The translations under genes and the position numbers were made by a program. A stretch of 64,000 nucleotides of DNA from Onchocerca volvulus (taxonomy: Eukaryota; Nematoda; Chromadorea; Rhabditida; Onchocercidae): assembly GCA_000499405.2 (NCBI GenBank), contig HG738140.1, positions 722,191-786,190 on the forward strand, written 5' to 3'. The notes beneath the pieces were generated by a model. That model worked only from the letters and a program-made list of their open reading frames with translations, was not told where the DNA came from and made no database searches. Of this stretch, positions 38,813 through 53,217 are shown piece by piece (positions within the stretch are counted from its first letter, which is position 1; the number at the start of each line of letters is the position of its first letter).

Positions 38813-40118
38813 TTGCTACGATAGGACGATTAATTTGTTTCAGCAATTAATTTGACTGAAATATGTGCTTTTTTTTATCTCAGTTAAATTTCTATTTAAT
38901 TCCAATTTATTGTTCATTTCACGTAATTAAAATAACTCCCATTAATTCACTTTGCAATTATCAAAAATATTAACAAGAAACATCAAATCACTTAACATTT
39001 ATATTCCAAAATTTAATAAGAAAAAAAAAGCGGTTAAGGAAATTAGCCACTACAAAGAATAAATACTTTGCGCTACAATAATATCCACATTATGACTTCT
39101 TAATTATCTGAAATTTTATAAATTTGGAAAAAATTTAACTTTGATTTTAATCCAGGAAATTCCATATATTATCTTTTCTCACTAATCTAGACAACAATTT
39201 GCTTAACATGGGAATGAATTGACTAGAAATCATTAATTTTATCAATAATTCATTCCGGAAAATCATTTTTTTTGCGCTAAATTTGGCATATATTTAAAAA
39301 TAAGACAAATATCATTAAGAAGTGAGCATGAATTTTTTTTATAATTCAAGTTAAAGAAAAAAAAAAGTTCTCTGTTTGAAAGATTTTCGAAAAAATCAAT
39401 CAAATCATATAACTTTATTTTATGCTAACGTTTTTATCGCATGTCTATAACTTTGTCTAATGTACCGATGCCTTATCATATCATCCCCTTCTCCACAAGA
39501 AAAGAATGCCAAATGTTCTGTTAAGAAGATTAAGCAAAATAATCAATTATTTCTATAAATTTTCAGATGTTTTATTTTTTAATAAATTTTTTGGCATTCT
39601 TTTCTTTTAACGAAGATAATGACAAGGCTTTTTGGTACTTTGTATTCTTTTCCAAAAATTCTTCATATATTTAAGTGTAAATTTATTTCTACAAGAAAAT
39701 TTGTAAAATTTAAACAAATTATTAAATGAAAATTTTATTTTGGAAAATAAGGAATAATTTGTGGGAACAGAAAAATGAGAAAAAAAAGGAATTCTATTTT
39801 GTTATTAACTTATCGGATAATAAAAAGAAAATAGAATTTTAATAGCTTTTTAAATCTATAAAACCATACTGTATTTCTATATCATATCATATTTTACGGT
39901 ATTCTACGGTACTATAAATCAAATAAGCCAACTGACGTGACAGTAAGATAAACAAACTTGAAGGCATTCGGTAAACAGATTTCCTATGATGAATAAAAGT
40001 ACAGAAAAAGTTCGTTTTTTTCTTACAGTACTTAAAAGCAAAAAGTGTAAACAAATATTTCAAAGCTAACAATTTATTTCAAAAAAAAAAAATCGCAACG
40101 AAAAGAATCAATGTTGGA

Positions 40119-40170
40119 ATGGTGATGATGACGATGATGATAATGATGATAGTGATGATAATGATGGTGA
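40119..40170. repeat. GAT-type trinucleotide microsatellite
   Basis: Interrupted GATGAT/GATAAT units. On the minus strand they yield an Ile/Thr-rich frame that I regard as spurious. Confidence 0.8.
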
Positions 40171-41044
40171 TTAGATAGAGAGACCTGATATAACTATTGG
40201 TTTTTTTTTTTTTTAATGTCTGTAGATTAAACACATTTTGATACATAACGGCGTAATATTTTGGCATATCATATTCCTTGACGTACAATTTCGACAAATT
40301 ACATTCATTAATAAACCATTCCGATACATTACAATCAATAAATGTAACATTGAGGTAATGGAAGTGAAAAAATTTAGATGAAATAGGTCTAAATGAAGTG
40401 AAAAACTATGATAAAATAGATCTAAATTAATTTAATTCTCCATTTCCTCACCAAAAATTCAATTCTATATGATCATTTTCGATCCGGGAAATATGTTTGG
40501 AAATGAATGATAACATATCTGAACAAATGTAAATCATGGAAAAAAAAAGTATTAGCTTACTTTTAAGCCTTAGTAACATATTCACAAATTAATCAAATGT
40601 TATTAAATAAATATTGTTGCTGTTCAACATATCAATGATCATTCATTGAGTTATGAAAAGGAGAAAACATTGCAAAGATCAAAAAGCAAAAATCAAATAT
40701 GGATGATTCATTCGAATAATTATCAATTTTTTTTCTCCTATAATTTATTTAAATAGTATAGTGCACTATAAAGAAATGAATTAGTAATGAGCAAAATTGG
40801 ATCAAATGAATGAAGTGATAAAATTACAGCTTCATTAATAGTTCGAAATTTAATAAAAAAAAAAAAAAGAACCCCTCTCAGTCATTAATTAATATCAATA
40901 TCGTAATAAGTAGTGTTATCTCTAGTATAATAATTTTCATATTATTCATTGTTAGTTAGATTATTTGCTTGAAAAAATTATTAATAATCTTTATTGTACT
41001 AAGAAATTTTCCCATACGAAACAATAATAGCATTTTCTGCGAAA

Positions 41045-41140
41045 ATGATAAACATGTTTGCCACCAAAACGCTCCAATTAACAAATAAACAAGTGTGAGA
41101 TCAACCTTACTTATATCTATATTACACTCTTTGCTATAGA
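41045..41140. repeat. Fragment of the repeat module found at 18.7 kb
   Basis: The phrase ATAAACATGTTTGCCACC, then AAAACGCTCCAATTAACA and AATAAACAAGTG, parallels 18,714-18,761 (ATAAACATGTTTCCCGCT, AAAATGCTCCGATGAACA, GATAAACAAAGTG). A TATATCTATATTAC segment follows, as in the other cluster. Confidence 0.65.
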
Positions 41141-42110
41141 AAAATATACAAAGCTATTGTCTTATTCTAATCCTCTATCTTTTTTTTTTTTTTTAAATTT
41201 TATATTTCTATAAAAAATTTGTATGAATAAATTTCTCAAAAAAAAAAAAATAGAAGAAGTAATAGAAATTTGATAACTTTCTATTCATTCTTCTATTTTT
41301 TTTTATGGTCAGTGTTCTGAAAAAAATTTTTTAAAAAAATATTATTTAGTTTATATGTGCTTATTTAGGTTATATGAATAAATAACTGCTAATTTCGAAG
41401 ATAATAAAAATAACGTATCACCTATTACGCTTAATGATCATTTATTCATATAAATAATTGATAATATGAAATCATTTATCTATAGATATATTATACAATT
41501 CTTTGGTGTAATAGTGCAGCATTTTAAAAATAATTCCATAAAATTATAAAAGAAAAATGAATAGAAATTTGTTTTAAATAATATTTAAAATTTTAAGTTC
41601 AAATTTTTGGAAAAAATAGGCACTAAAAGTGAATATATAAAAAAATCGAATAATGCGTTAATTTTACAGTTACTTCTAACATATGTTAAATAATTGACAA
41701 TATTTCATTTATTCGTCCTTTAAAATAACTTCAGTTTGCAATCTAAAGATGGAAGAAGAAAAATTTCACATTTTTTTTTTTTCATATATGTAATTTGGAT
41801 TTACCCTTCATTTATGTCATGCAAAAATTGTTTAAAGTAATACTTGAAAATTATATTTTAAACTTGATATATTTAAGGATGGAAATTGTGAATAAGATAA
41901 TGGGAATTTTGACTATTTGATTAAATGCTTTTAAAACAGGAAAAGTTTAGTTTAAACTACGAGAAAAGTTATGGGAAGGTCCATAAAAGTAGTAACTTTT
42001 CTTTTACGAATATTTAGGTTTTATTTCGAATTAGACTTGTTTAGAGCCATACCAAAGATTTAAGTTTTTAACGGAGCATGTGTATCACTGATATAGAAAT
42101 ATACATATAA

Positions 42111-42139
42111 ATATAATATATATATATATATATATATAT
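42111..42139. repeat. (TA)n microsatellite
   Basis: Uninterrupted TA dinucleotides with TA-rich flanks to about 42,200. Confidence 0.85.
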
Positions 42140-45100
42140 TAAGATATATATATTATATTAAATAGAATACATATGTATTATATTAAACGAATATATATTA
42201 AATCAAAACATGTCTGTCTAATCTAATCATTTCTAATTATTCCACGCGTTATGTCTCCTAATTAGAAAAGTTCATGTATTACATTTCCTAATGAAAATTT
42301 AAATAAAATCTTAATAAGTATGCTTTTGAATTAAATTTTTTATCAAATCATCTCAATTTTATAATTTCCTTTCTTTTTCGCTTCGCTTCTATCCCTCTTA
42401 GTTTATTCATTATTTCTAAAAAACATAATAACTATTGGAAAAAAAAGCCATTTTGGAGGAAAAATTCAACCAAAAAAAAAATTAATTAAATAGAAACAAT
42501 AATTCTACGAAATAAATGAAAACGAAAAATAGTAAAGGAAAAAAAAAATGATGTTACAAATTATGCTTATTACCTTCATGATCTATTAAAAATTTTATAA
42601 CTTAAATTTCAATTAATTATCTTAGAGCAATTTTCTACTGTTTCTTTTCTTCTCTTCCATTGTACGAATTTAATTTAATTCACTAGTTTACACATTTCTC
42701 ATTTTAATATTTACCTCTTAATAATGCAAAATAAATGAATAATAGAAGAAGCACTGTGCTAAAAATATTTTCGATAGATCAATTTCTGAATCAGATGAAA
42801 AAGTGATTTCACATATGCATATTTTAATTCAATAAGAAATAAACAATAATATTAAGCTATAAAATGGAAAACTGTCTGACAGGAAAAGAAAAGTGTGACA
42901 GATTGGCGGAAGAAAATGATGAAAAAATTAGAAACGATAATTCAAAACTTTTATAACTAAATTTAGTAATAAATATTTGTACCTAACTGTAATTTAGTTA
43001 TAAAAATTTTTTAAATTATCATCATTAATTAGTTAGTTAGGAATTTTTAGAGTGTCGTGAAAACACCAATATAAATTTATGAATAATATCAGATGAGGAA
43101 ACAAAAATATTATCTATTCAAAAAATTAAACAAAAAATTTTGAATCATTCATTCAAATCAATCGATACATCTACATTGTTCATTGCATTAGCTATTGGAA
43201 AAATAATGCATTTTAGTATTAAATCGATTTATATCGATTTTTGATTTCAATTAAAAAGGAAATAAAATGAAAAATTATGACAATTTTAGGAGGAAAATAT
43301 TTGCACGATTGAATGATGAGAATGATGAGAAAAAGGAAGTAGAATGGAAATAAAAACTACTGATTGGCTGAAAGGATACTGAAATTTGGTTGCAACTTTA
43401 ACACTATGAAAGCATTTTATAATTGATACCGGTTCTATTTTATTTATTCGTTTGTTCATCTATATTTCTCATTCCTATTTTTGAAATTTGAAAAAGTGAA
43501 AAAAAAAACTTTTTATTTAACCAATTTATATATCACTTTAATTCGAATATCAAATATTTCAGTAATTTTAATTGATTTTTTTCAAAATTATAATTTAATT
43601 ATGCGAAATGCTACAATATTCCTTCAGACAAATGTTATGAGAAAATCAAAATGAAATAAAAGAAATTCAATTTCAAATATCCTGAGCAACATACAGGATT
43701 TCGATTACTTAGTCAAGTTTATTGAATTCTTGATTATTTATATATTAATTGTTTCTTGAGAAATTCAGCCAATCAGTAATATCATTCCAATTTCTCTTTT
43801 TCCAGGGTTTTTGCGTATTAGTGAAGCTCGCATTGCTTTATTTAAGCATAGCAAAAAAAAAAAAAAAAAAAAAAGTGTTGAATTGTCCACAGAAGAATAT
43901 TTTTAAATTATAGAAATATACGATTAACTATAAAGAATGACATTATCACTTATCATTCCTGCCTTTTCCTCTTTTATGTTGCTTGTTGATATGATAATCA
44001 AGAAGAGACACATTAGTTACGTAAAAGTTTTTGATATAAATTTCTCATTAAGAAAGATAAAGCTTATTTAGAAAAGATAAATTATCCACCTTGCAGCTTA
44101 GAAAAATCAGTCAAAACTTTGCTAACTAATAGCACACTATATTTTGTTTGGTAAATAACACTAAATGATTGGCAGATATTGCAATAATGACGGAAGCAAA
44201 TGATTGATATGGTAATAATTAATAATCATTATTATTGCTTCACAAATATATTTTTATCATTTTTTTTTTTTTGCATGAAATCAAAATTAAACGTGCATAA
44301 ATTAGATAATGGAATAAATGAATTGATTAAAATAAATTTTTTTGAAAGCTTAATTGATACATTTATAAATTATATAGCATATATTTTTGATTTCAATTAA
44401 AAATCCCGATAGTTTTAATAATAATAATAATAATAATAAAGTAATGATAATAATGGTAATAATCTTGAATAATAGCAATAATTGATAGTATTCGTAATGA
44501 TAGTAATCAATAGTTTGTAAAATCAATAATTAAGATAATAACAGTTAACAGTAATAATTATTGATTGATGACAACAATTAAACGTAATTTATTGCACTCA
44601 GCATTAAAAGATGAAATATAAAATTAAAGATGAGAGTTAACAATTTCTATGAAATGGTAAACATGTCAATAAGTAGAATAAATGTAAACATGCATACAGA
44701 CAGGCAAATAGATGAATATAAATGTAATAATAACAATAACTGATGAAACATTTAAAGAGTAAACAACAAGAAATGGGAGATGAAATAGTATGAAATGAAT
44801 TTGACTTTTTAGAGAAGTACCAATCAAGGGATGATGCATTGATCGAGCAACGATAATTGTGTAAAATTCGAAAATATTTCGAGAATTTGTGTAATTCCAT
44901 TCTTCTTCACTTTTCTCCCTTCTAATTATTTTCCATTAATTTACTACTTTTTTTTTTCGTTTTTTTTTTCGTTTTTTTTTTTTTTTACACATACTATAAA
45001 TCAAGTTCAAAATTTACGATTACAACAAAATAGCAATTAAAAAAAAAAAGAAAAGAAAGCAAAGTAATTGCACATTTTTTTTTTCTTCAAATTTATTTAC

Positions 45101-45364
45101 ATAACAGAAATTCTTTGCATATTATACAAAAAGTTTCTGTTATACAAATGAATTATTTTATAAAATTTCATCAAAAAGAAAAAATCGAAATTTTGATCCC
45201 ATCGATATGTTTTCAATTGGTGGCAGCTATATTTTGCATTATAAATTTTGGAACAGAAAAAAAGTATCATCAAATTTGTAAAAAAAAAAAAAAAATATGG
45301 GAAAATATTTTATCTGTATGGATGAGGAAAGATCAGAAACATCAGAAATGTATCAGAAATGAGT

Positions 45365-45442
45365 GAAATCGAACTTTCAATGAGTATGACGAAAATCAAA
45401 CTTTCAATGAGTATTCGAAATCGAACTTTCAATGAGTATTCG
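45365..45442. repeat. Three-copy ~26-bp tandem repeat
   Basis: Units start at about 45,365, 45,391 and 45,417 and share ATC-AACTTTCAATGAGTAT. They differ by a few bases. Confidence 0.8.
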
Positions 45443-47660
45443 TAAAAAATATCAAATCAAATAATTAAACAATAACAACAAAGAAAGAAATCATCAAAGT
45501 AGTTTAAAAAAAAAAAAATTTTAGCGATATTCAAACAGATTAATAACAGATATCGTATAATTGATATAGTTCATATTTTTGCTAGAAATTAAACAAAAAA
45601 ATACCGGTATAAAATCAAATTGGTTTGAATAAAAAATGTGAACAAAATATTAGGATAAATGATAATTTCAATCAATTCATTTAAAAAAAACATACATTGT
45701 TCTCATTCATAATATTAGTCATAAATGTTATTTAGGATTTAAAAACATGAAATTTGATCAAAAATTCGACTTTATTACGAATTAAATTTTAAAATTCTAA
45801 AACGGCTAAATATTTAATTATTGCAATGAAAAAGCTTTTGCATGCCTTCGAGTGAAGAAAAATATTCTGATTAAACTGTTTACGTATTTAATTTGCTGTA
45901 ATGAAAAAGATTTTCCTATTCTTCAATCAATAACTTCTAATCAAATAAATATGAAACAAGGAGTTAAAGAGAGGGAAAAGAGATGAAGAAAGGAAGAGAA
46001 ATAGAGATACGGAGGAAAAGAAATGATTAAAATTTTTCTGCACTCAATGAAAACAATATGAATCTATTCATGCTAATTATTAATAATTGTATATTATAAA
46101 ATGGAAATGATATAAAATTAATTACAATTTCGAAAAGTTTTAATTTTTATATTATTTCGCAATTACAGAAATATTTCATAATGCAAGTGATTTACATGCC
46201 AAAAAGTAAAAGATGTGTAAGTTAGCAACACACAATGATTGTTTTCGCATAGCAAATGTTTACGAAATATTTCTACAATAAATTAAATATAAAATAATCG
46301 ATAATTAGCAGCAACAAATATCTCTATAAAATTAAGCAAAGTTTCTTTTTTTTTTTTCGATATTTTTTTCATTAAGCTTAGTTTAAATACATGCAAATAT
46401 TAATTATTATTAAAAAATTTGCATAAATTTTTCTTAAAATATAATTTGAATTTTCGGAAAAGAATTAGCATATTATTTAAATTACGCTATTAATTTAAAA
46501 TTAAATCATATTGTGTGTATTCTGTTTATCTGAATAATATTTTTATTACTATAATAGTTATTCATTTAAATGAATAGTTTTAGAATATGCGAAAGTCTTT
46601 TTTTAAAAAGAAATAATAAATGCTTGTTTATATGTTGATTTCTACCATTTTAATTAAAAACTATAAAATTTAAAGTATTAGATTAGTTGGAGCACAAGGA
46701 TTAACTTTTCTGTTTTTATTTTTGAATATAATACAAAGCAATGTATTCATATATTATGCATATTAATCAACACCTCATCTAATTGTCGGGGAAAATAGTA
46801 AGAGAAACACGAAATAAGTTGTAATTTTGATGTAAATTTGTTTAAAAATGAATCATTACTGGAATGAAAGAAAAAAATAAAGTAAAAAATAGAAATAGGC
46901 TTTTTTGTTAAATTTAGATCAATGATAGAAAGAATTAAAAATGATTGGCATGATGAATAATGTCATTTTTTTTACTGTAAGAGAATAATTTTGTTTTGCA
47001 TAAATAGCTTCAATTTCATAAAATATAATTTAAAATAAATATTAATTTTAATTTGAAAACATTAAAAAGAAACAATTTAAGAATAGCATTATTAGTAAAA
47101 AGAACGAGAAAACGAAATATTATGATTTTGAAGGATGAGACTTAAATAGCAATTAAAAATGTACGGAAAAAGTTCAGAATGTTGATATGCCAAAAGGAAA
47201 TAATTCAAAATTTGTTCCCGTTCATCCTACGTAACATATCACTTGAAGATATTTCTATTTTTAATCATTAATTCGAGTGGAATAATTGAATTAATGAAAA
47301 CTGAAAGTTTTCAACCAATTAATCTGAAAAATTTTAAATTCAAATACACGATACACGATTGATTGAATTATATATATATGCATATATGAAAAAATTTTTC
47401 ATTCAATTGTTAGATCATCTGGTATCATTGAATAATTCACATATATTCATATACATGCAAGTTAGTTTTTTTCTCGGTTTTCAAGATTAAATCACAAAAT
47501 TTGAATAGAATTAGTTTAGTTTCTTGAAATACAACTCATCAGTGAATAACTAAAGGTTTTTGCTTCTCTTCAATTTTACCTGGAAACATCTTACATTAAT
47601 TTTTATAAAAATTTTTTTAAGAAAAAAAAAATGAAATACCATTATGTATTTGCTTACTAG

Positions 47661-47662
<2 letters not shown>

Positions 47663-47696
<34 letters not shown>
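47663..47696. repeat. (AT)n microsatellite
   Basis: Seventeen or so uninterrupted AT units. Confidence 0.9.
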
Positions 47697-47698
<2 letters not shown>

Positions 47699-48684
47699 TT
47701 ATTCTTTAGTGATTTATAACAATTAGTTTATTCCGTAATCTCTCGAAAGATTTGAAATACAAGGATGGAATTTCAACAATGCTACGATTATGAAGCATTT
47801 CATGATAAATTAGCATTAAACCACCCACACATTCACATACTATACATTATACTTCGATGAATGACTAATTAAACTGAATTTATGTTATAGAAATCAATGT
47901 TATTAGTTCCAATATGTTAATTGACCACCTTAAATTTTATATGAAAATTTTTAATCAGTAATAATAATAATAATTATTATTATTAATTACTATTAACAAT
48001 TACTATTAATAATTATTATTAATTACCATTATTAATCATTTTCGTTTTTATTTATTGTTATTATTATATTATCATTATTAAACTATAATATTATTATTAT
48101 GAAATTATTCGTGAAACATATTATTAATAAAATATGCTACAAATAGTTTAGGCTTATTTAGCGATAAACAAGCAGGGTTGAATTCTGTCTATGTGTTTAA
48201 TTTAAATTAAATTAAATCAAATATATATCAATTATAATAATGAAATATCAAGTGTATGAACTAAAATTTGTTCATAATCAAGCAATGAACAGCATATTGA
48301 ATTATTCGCATTAATATTGCTCTTTACATTCAATCGAGTAGTTGTGTGGTTTCTTTCTATTATACTAATTATGCGTATGTATCATATAAAATTTTTGCAT
48401 AATTAAAAATCTTTCAGATTTTTCCATTTGAAATTTCATTTTTCTTCATGTGGGAAATTTCCGCAGTCACATTTCAATTTTTATTTTATATTCAAAAATA
48501 TAAACCGAGAAGTGTTATCAAAAAACAATTTCTCCTTTTACAACAAACAATATATCTTTCGTTAATTTTTTTTCACATTTCATATTTATATTACAAAATA
48601 TATGACATTTGAGACAAGAATACTTTAATCCATCATAAATTACCATTTTTTTTTCAAACATTTCAAATTTTTAGTACATGGTTA

Positions 48685-48766
48685 TCAAATATCACTTTTT
48701 AATTCACTGTCATCAATACCACTTCTAACAATTGTATACTTGTATTCTTTGAACCGTTGAAGTTTC
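48685..48766 (-). CDS. Candidate third alternative 3'-terminal exon of the LPP gene
   Basis: An 82-base exon after a CATTATAG acceptor; it encodes KLQRFKEYKYTIVRSGIDD, then SELKSDI and a TGA stop. It needs two bases from upstream, exactly what the LPP exon ending at 53,729 supplies (TT+G gives Leu). It has no internal donor, so it must be terminal. It lies almost 5 kb from that donor, and no other minus-strand gene fragment is visible between them. Its composition stands out against very AT-rich DNA. The link to LPP is inference from phase and position; it could be the last exon of an unseen gene. Confidence 0.45.
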
Positions 48767-50675
48767 CTATAATGAAAAATACAACCACATTAGTATTTCG
48801 CATAATTAATAATGATTAATGATATATGTTCTATCTCAGTAGAAGAATTTTACATTCGGTAGAATGATATTAGAAAAAGCTTAAAAATAAATAATTATGT
48901 AACAATTAAAATGTGTAATCAAATATATAACTATAATTAAGAATACGATATATTTTATATTTTGGTTCTGAACTTTTTTAAACAGAGTAAATAGAAAAAG
49001 TGTATTTTTTTTTTTTTTTTTTTAATACTTTTATGATTAATGTAAGCAAAAAAAAAGTAGAAAGTTAATATATTTAGAATAAGCACATATACAATTTGCA
49101 TTTAAATTTTATTAATTTTTTTCCCTTGTCTTATAAAGTATGAAAAAAAAAATAAATAAATAATGAATTCTATAATCAAATTACAAGATGAAAAAGTGGA
49201 ATATTTCCTTTTCCAAATTTCCTTTCAATTATTTAAAATTTTGATATCTTTTTAAATTTCATAATTCCAGTAGATTTTCAAATGTAAGCTTACAATTACT
49301 TTTCAACAAAATTAGTATTTATACAATTAATAAACTTAACAAACAACCAATAACTTAAAATCTATAAATGAAAATAATAAGCAAAACTTCAAAGCAATTA
49401 AATAAATATATTTATTTACAATTTAAACAATATTATCATATATTAAGCAAATGATATAATTCATGGTAAGTATATTTCAATAGATGAATAATAATATTAG
49501 AACGAACAGAACATAATTTACGATATCAAATAAGAAGACTGGAAATAGGTTCTGGAATTTAATATCAGTTACAATTACTGATTAAGTATAGTTATAAAAT
49601 TATTGATTTTACTTTTCTTAATGATGAAACAGATTTGAATCTTGATTGATGAATGGAGAAAAGAATCGATTTAATCGATTTAAAGATTTTTGGAATTTTC
49701 AAAACCAAAAAAGATAATTTTATTACACTCATAAATCTTGCAAACTATATATTTATAATAGAATATATTCAATAACCTTATTTATTATTCACTAATGCAA
49801 CAATGAATTATCATTGTTTCAGCGAGAAAGTTCTATTTTTTCGAAATTTTATAATTTCATTTAATTCTAACTATTTAAAATATATTGTAAGCAATTCCGC
49901 AACACAGTATAATGTTTGAAGATAACAAAAAAGTTTTTGTTATGTTATATTCTTTCTATTATAATCAAATTTCGAATCAGTTTATTAAAATTTCAAAGTT
50001 AGGCAAGTGAAAACAAATGATAATTTAGCAAACTGAAAATTGACAAATAGTTAAAGTGAAGCAATCATTGTTCTGAATGATTTAAAAAACACAAACAAAG
50101 TATTATTTGAAATGTTAATTAGCATAGCATTTAACCCAGCACATAAGAAATATATTTTTAGCATAGAGTTAAAAATGAAATTAAACTTCGAAAAGTTTCA
50201 ACGTTAATTGATACAGTGAATGAATTCAATTAACAAAAATATCATAATTAATGTTTTTTATGATAATTGTTGAGATTTAACTCATTTTACAATTACTATT
50301 ATCGTTATATTTGACGAAAAAGAATATAATATGTCTAATAAAAAGAAAGATGAAAACAAAATAATTCAAAAATTCATACAAATTACACAATATTAGTGGT
50401 AATTGATGAAATGATGAAATGCATTGAATTTTGAAAACTACCCTTATACTAATGCACATATGATCTTTGGAGAAGGCCTTTTGTAATACTTACGATAAAA
50501 CGATTAAACTTCCATTATATAAAGTAATGTGAAAAGGAAATTATGGCAAGATATTTTTGAAATTCATAAAGATAATTTTAAAATTTATGCATGCAAAATT
50601 AAAGTTATAGGATGAAATAAATAAAATTAACAGTATTTTGAGAGATAACTATGCAAAGAATTATGATGACAGTTC
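48767..50675. other. AT-rich interval, presumed LPP intron
   Basis: I see no coding exon. If the terminal exon at 48,685-48,766 belongs to LPP, this is part of a long intron. Confidence 0.45.
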
Positions 50676-50829
50676 TTAGGTTTTTTCAAGTGGCATGACT
50701 GGATATGAGAGAACACTGTAATAATCGCGGGATGTAAAGGTTGATCTCGAGATTAATGATTCCATTTCCGCCTGAGCCGAATAATAGGAACCGGTCATTG
50801 ATACCGATTGCAGCGATATAGCAGAAGGA
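50676..50829 (-). CDS. Candidate second alternative 3'-terminal exon of the LPP gene
   Basis: A 154-base exon after a GCATTTCAG acceptor, encoding 50 residues and TAA. The sequence begins PSAISLQSVSMTGSYYSAQA and ends YYSVLSYPVMPLEKT. It is clearly protein-like and less AT-rich than its surroundings. It takes two bases from upstream, so the LPP donor at 53,729 gives an open Phe junction (TT+T). No internal donor in a phase that would lead to the 48,685-48,766 exon was found, so the two terminal exons are alternatives, not consecutive. The tail is Ser/Tyr-rich and contains YSVL, a possible Tyr-based sorting signal (inference). It might instead be the end of a different minus-strand gene. Confidence 0.55.
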
Positions 50830-53217
50830 CTGAAATGCATTTTTCACTATAAGAAATTATTAACAATCACTTCTCTCCTTTTTTTAGATCATGCATAATA
50901 ATATGGAAGTTCCCGGGGAAATCTGAAAATATTCAAAAAAATTTTAATCCATGAATGACAATTTTTATCAAATATTAAAAATAAGTCTGATGCGTGAATG
51001 ATAACTTTTTTTTGAGCTGGATATTTTATTCAAATAGTTGAAATTTCTTCCATTTCATGATTAAGCCATTCTTTTTAATGCAAATTTTTGTAAAATTTCA
51101 ATTCAATCACTTTATTTCAAATAGCTGGCGATGACCTATTTCGGCAAGCATTAATAATTAGTCACTACTTTAAATCTAAAATTATCGATCAACCACTCGT
51201 TTTATCATTAAAAAAAAAAAAAGAGAGGACAAAACAAAATTATAAACTTCATTCCTTTTCAGACTATTTTAATCATCGTATATAGGCAATATTTTTCTCT
51301 TCTAATATAGATTTACTTGCCAAAAAAAGGTAATATGAAGAAAATGTGCAGAAAATTTCTCCAACAGCTCTACAAAACATTAACCGATAATTCCAATTAT
51401 CATGACAATCAAAAATCTCCGTCAAAAATTCCATAATTTTTTCGGAAAAACTTATAACCGATCATAAAATAGTCTCATTAAATCAAATTATAAAGATTTT
51501 AAAAAATTGAAATTACCAGGAAAAATGATTCGATAAATTATCCATTTATTGTAATATAAATTGCTCAACATAGACATTATTAGCCTTTAAAAAATTACAG
51601 CAAATGAAATGAGATAAGCATAGAAGCAAAACATTTTTTTTTTTTTTTTAAATACAAAGCATTTATGGAAAAATACATCGACAAAGATAAAAATTAAAAG
51701 CAACAATTGATAAATCTCAATAAACATATTCTCAGTAATAATTTTCTTTTCAGTCAATGATAAATCAAGAAAATACTTCCAAAAATTTGTTATTAGAAAA
51801 ATGTCATATGCATTTTATATTTGCATACATTACATTTCGTGCTATAGTGTAAAAAAAAGTAAAGAAAAATGAAAAGTTAGAAAATATGGATTAATATGCT
51901 CATTCTACATCGAAAAAGCGGAAAGCGTAAAAATATCAATATTATCGGAGACTAATTATCCAGAAAAACAAATAATATAAAAGAATTTATGAAATTGGAA
52001 TATAACATCGTAAAAGAACTCTGTTCTAAAAAAAATCCAAAAATTCAATTTGGCGCAGAAACAAAAAAGATCGGGATAGAAATGATAAAGTATGCGTATT
52101 CAAACATATCAAAAATATTTCCAATATGTGCTTTAATATTTATATGTAGCAAGCATTCAAAAATGATATTATTATCCACAGAAAAAAGATTTTTGTTTAT
52201 ATAAGAATGAAAATAAGCTTTATAAAATAGCATTTTATGTTTTTATTCAACATTTCCGGCGGAAAATTTTATGAAAAGTATTACAGGAAAAACAAACATT
52301 TGAATTTATTCTAAATTCTGCAATAAATGCATAAATTTATTTTTAAAAAAATTCATATATTCATCACTATAAACAATTTGTGTAAATTGAAAGCAATGCA
52401 ACAAGTTAGAAAAAATAGGCTAGATAAGGTAGCATGAAAAGATAAGCATAAGCATAAGAGTAAAGATGAGTTGATATCAAACGATGTCACCCTAACACCA
52501 AACGCGTATGTATTTTAACACAGATAATTACTGATCAATGACAATTAAACAGTAAACAATGTACTGAAAAGAAACAACTGTATCAGGAAATGTTAGATCC
52601 TTTGTTATCCAGCTTTACGAGAGCAGATTTAGTATCATTAATATAAGCTTAGCTTACGCACATCAGTTTAATCACTTCTTCCATTCGATATAAGGAAGAG
52701 GGTGATTGAAAAAACAAAAGCTCCACAATTATTGAAAGACGACCACCATAATTAGTGAACAAATGAGTATGAATTCTAATGTATCTAAACACATACGTAC
52801 ATATATGATACATGCAAGATTAGGAAGCAGGAAAATTGATGTTTTCGAAAGTAATTCTCAAGCATATCTCAGATTAATAGTCTCGAATAATCGTCTTTTA
52901 TTAATGTTGCCAGTAATAATGGCAACACTGATAATAGCCATTTTACTGCTATTATCAGCCACAGTTATTTTAATGATAACGACAATAACAGCAATGAAAC
53001 TAATCGAATAATATTAACAAAAACACAAGTTACGCTTGATATATATTTATTAAATCCTAGATAGACAGAACTTCACAAATATATCGTTATCGTTTGCAAG
53101 TCAATAGTGAATCGCGGATCGGACTAGAAGTGCTAAAACACAAGAAAAAAACAATAATCGATGTTACATAATGAATTTTCACACAGTTCGCATGCATGCA
53201 TTATGTATTTAAGCAAT
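50830..53217. other. AT-rich interval between alternative LPP 3' exons
   Basis: No supportable exon. The part just below 53,218 is presumed 3' UTR of the proximal terminal exon. An 82-codon plus-strand frame at 52,763-53,011 has a Leu/Ile-rich stretch but no splice or promoter context. Confidence 0.45.

Larger units (their letters stand above)
38813..48684. other. Gene-poor interval between galectin and LPP alternative 3' exon
   Basis: No supportable gene. It contains the galectin upstream region, simple repeats (GAT at 40,119-40,170; TA at 42,111-42,139; AT at 47,663-47,696), a fragment of the 18.7-kb repeat at about 41,045-41,140 and a three-copy 26-bp tandem repeat at 45,365-45,442. Frames of 60-87 codons here are composition artefacts. 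Confidence 0.5.

Noticed and set aside
42571..42579. Alternative 5' start for galectin: ATGAAG followed by a GTAATA donor with an AATAG acceptor just before it
   Set aside because: It would be a two-codon exon 4.6 kb away; the 30-base exon at 38,783-38,812 fits phase, distance and expected N-terminal length better.
44637..44900. Minus-strand 87-codon frame with Cys/Leu/Tyr runs
   Set aside because: Low-complexity composition, no splice signals in context, no family motif.
52763..53011. Plus-strand 82-codon frame with a Leu/Ile-rich stretch resembling a membrane helix
   Set aside because: It lies antisense in the presumed LPP 3' region; the hydrophobic part comes from ATA/ATT/TTA repeats.
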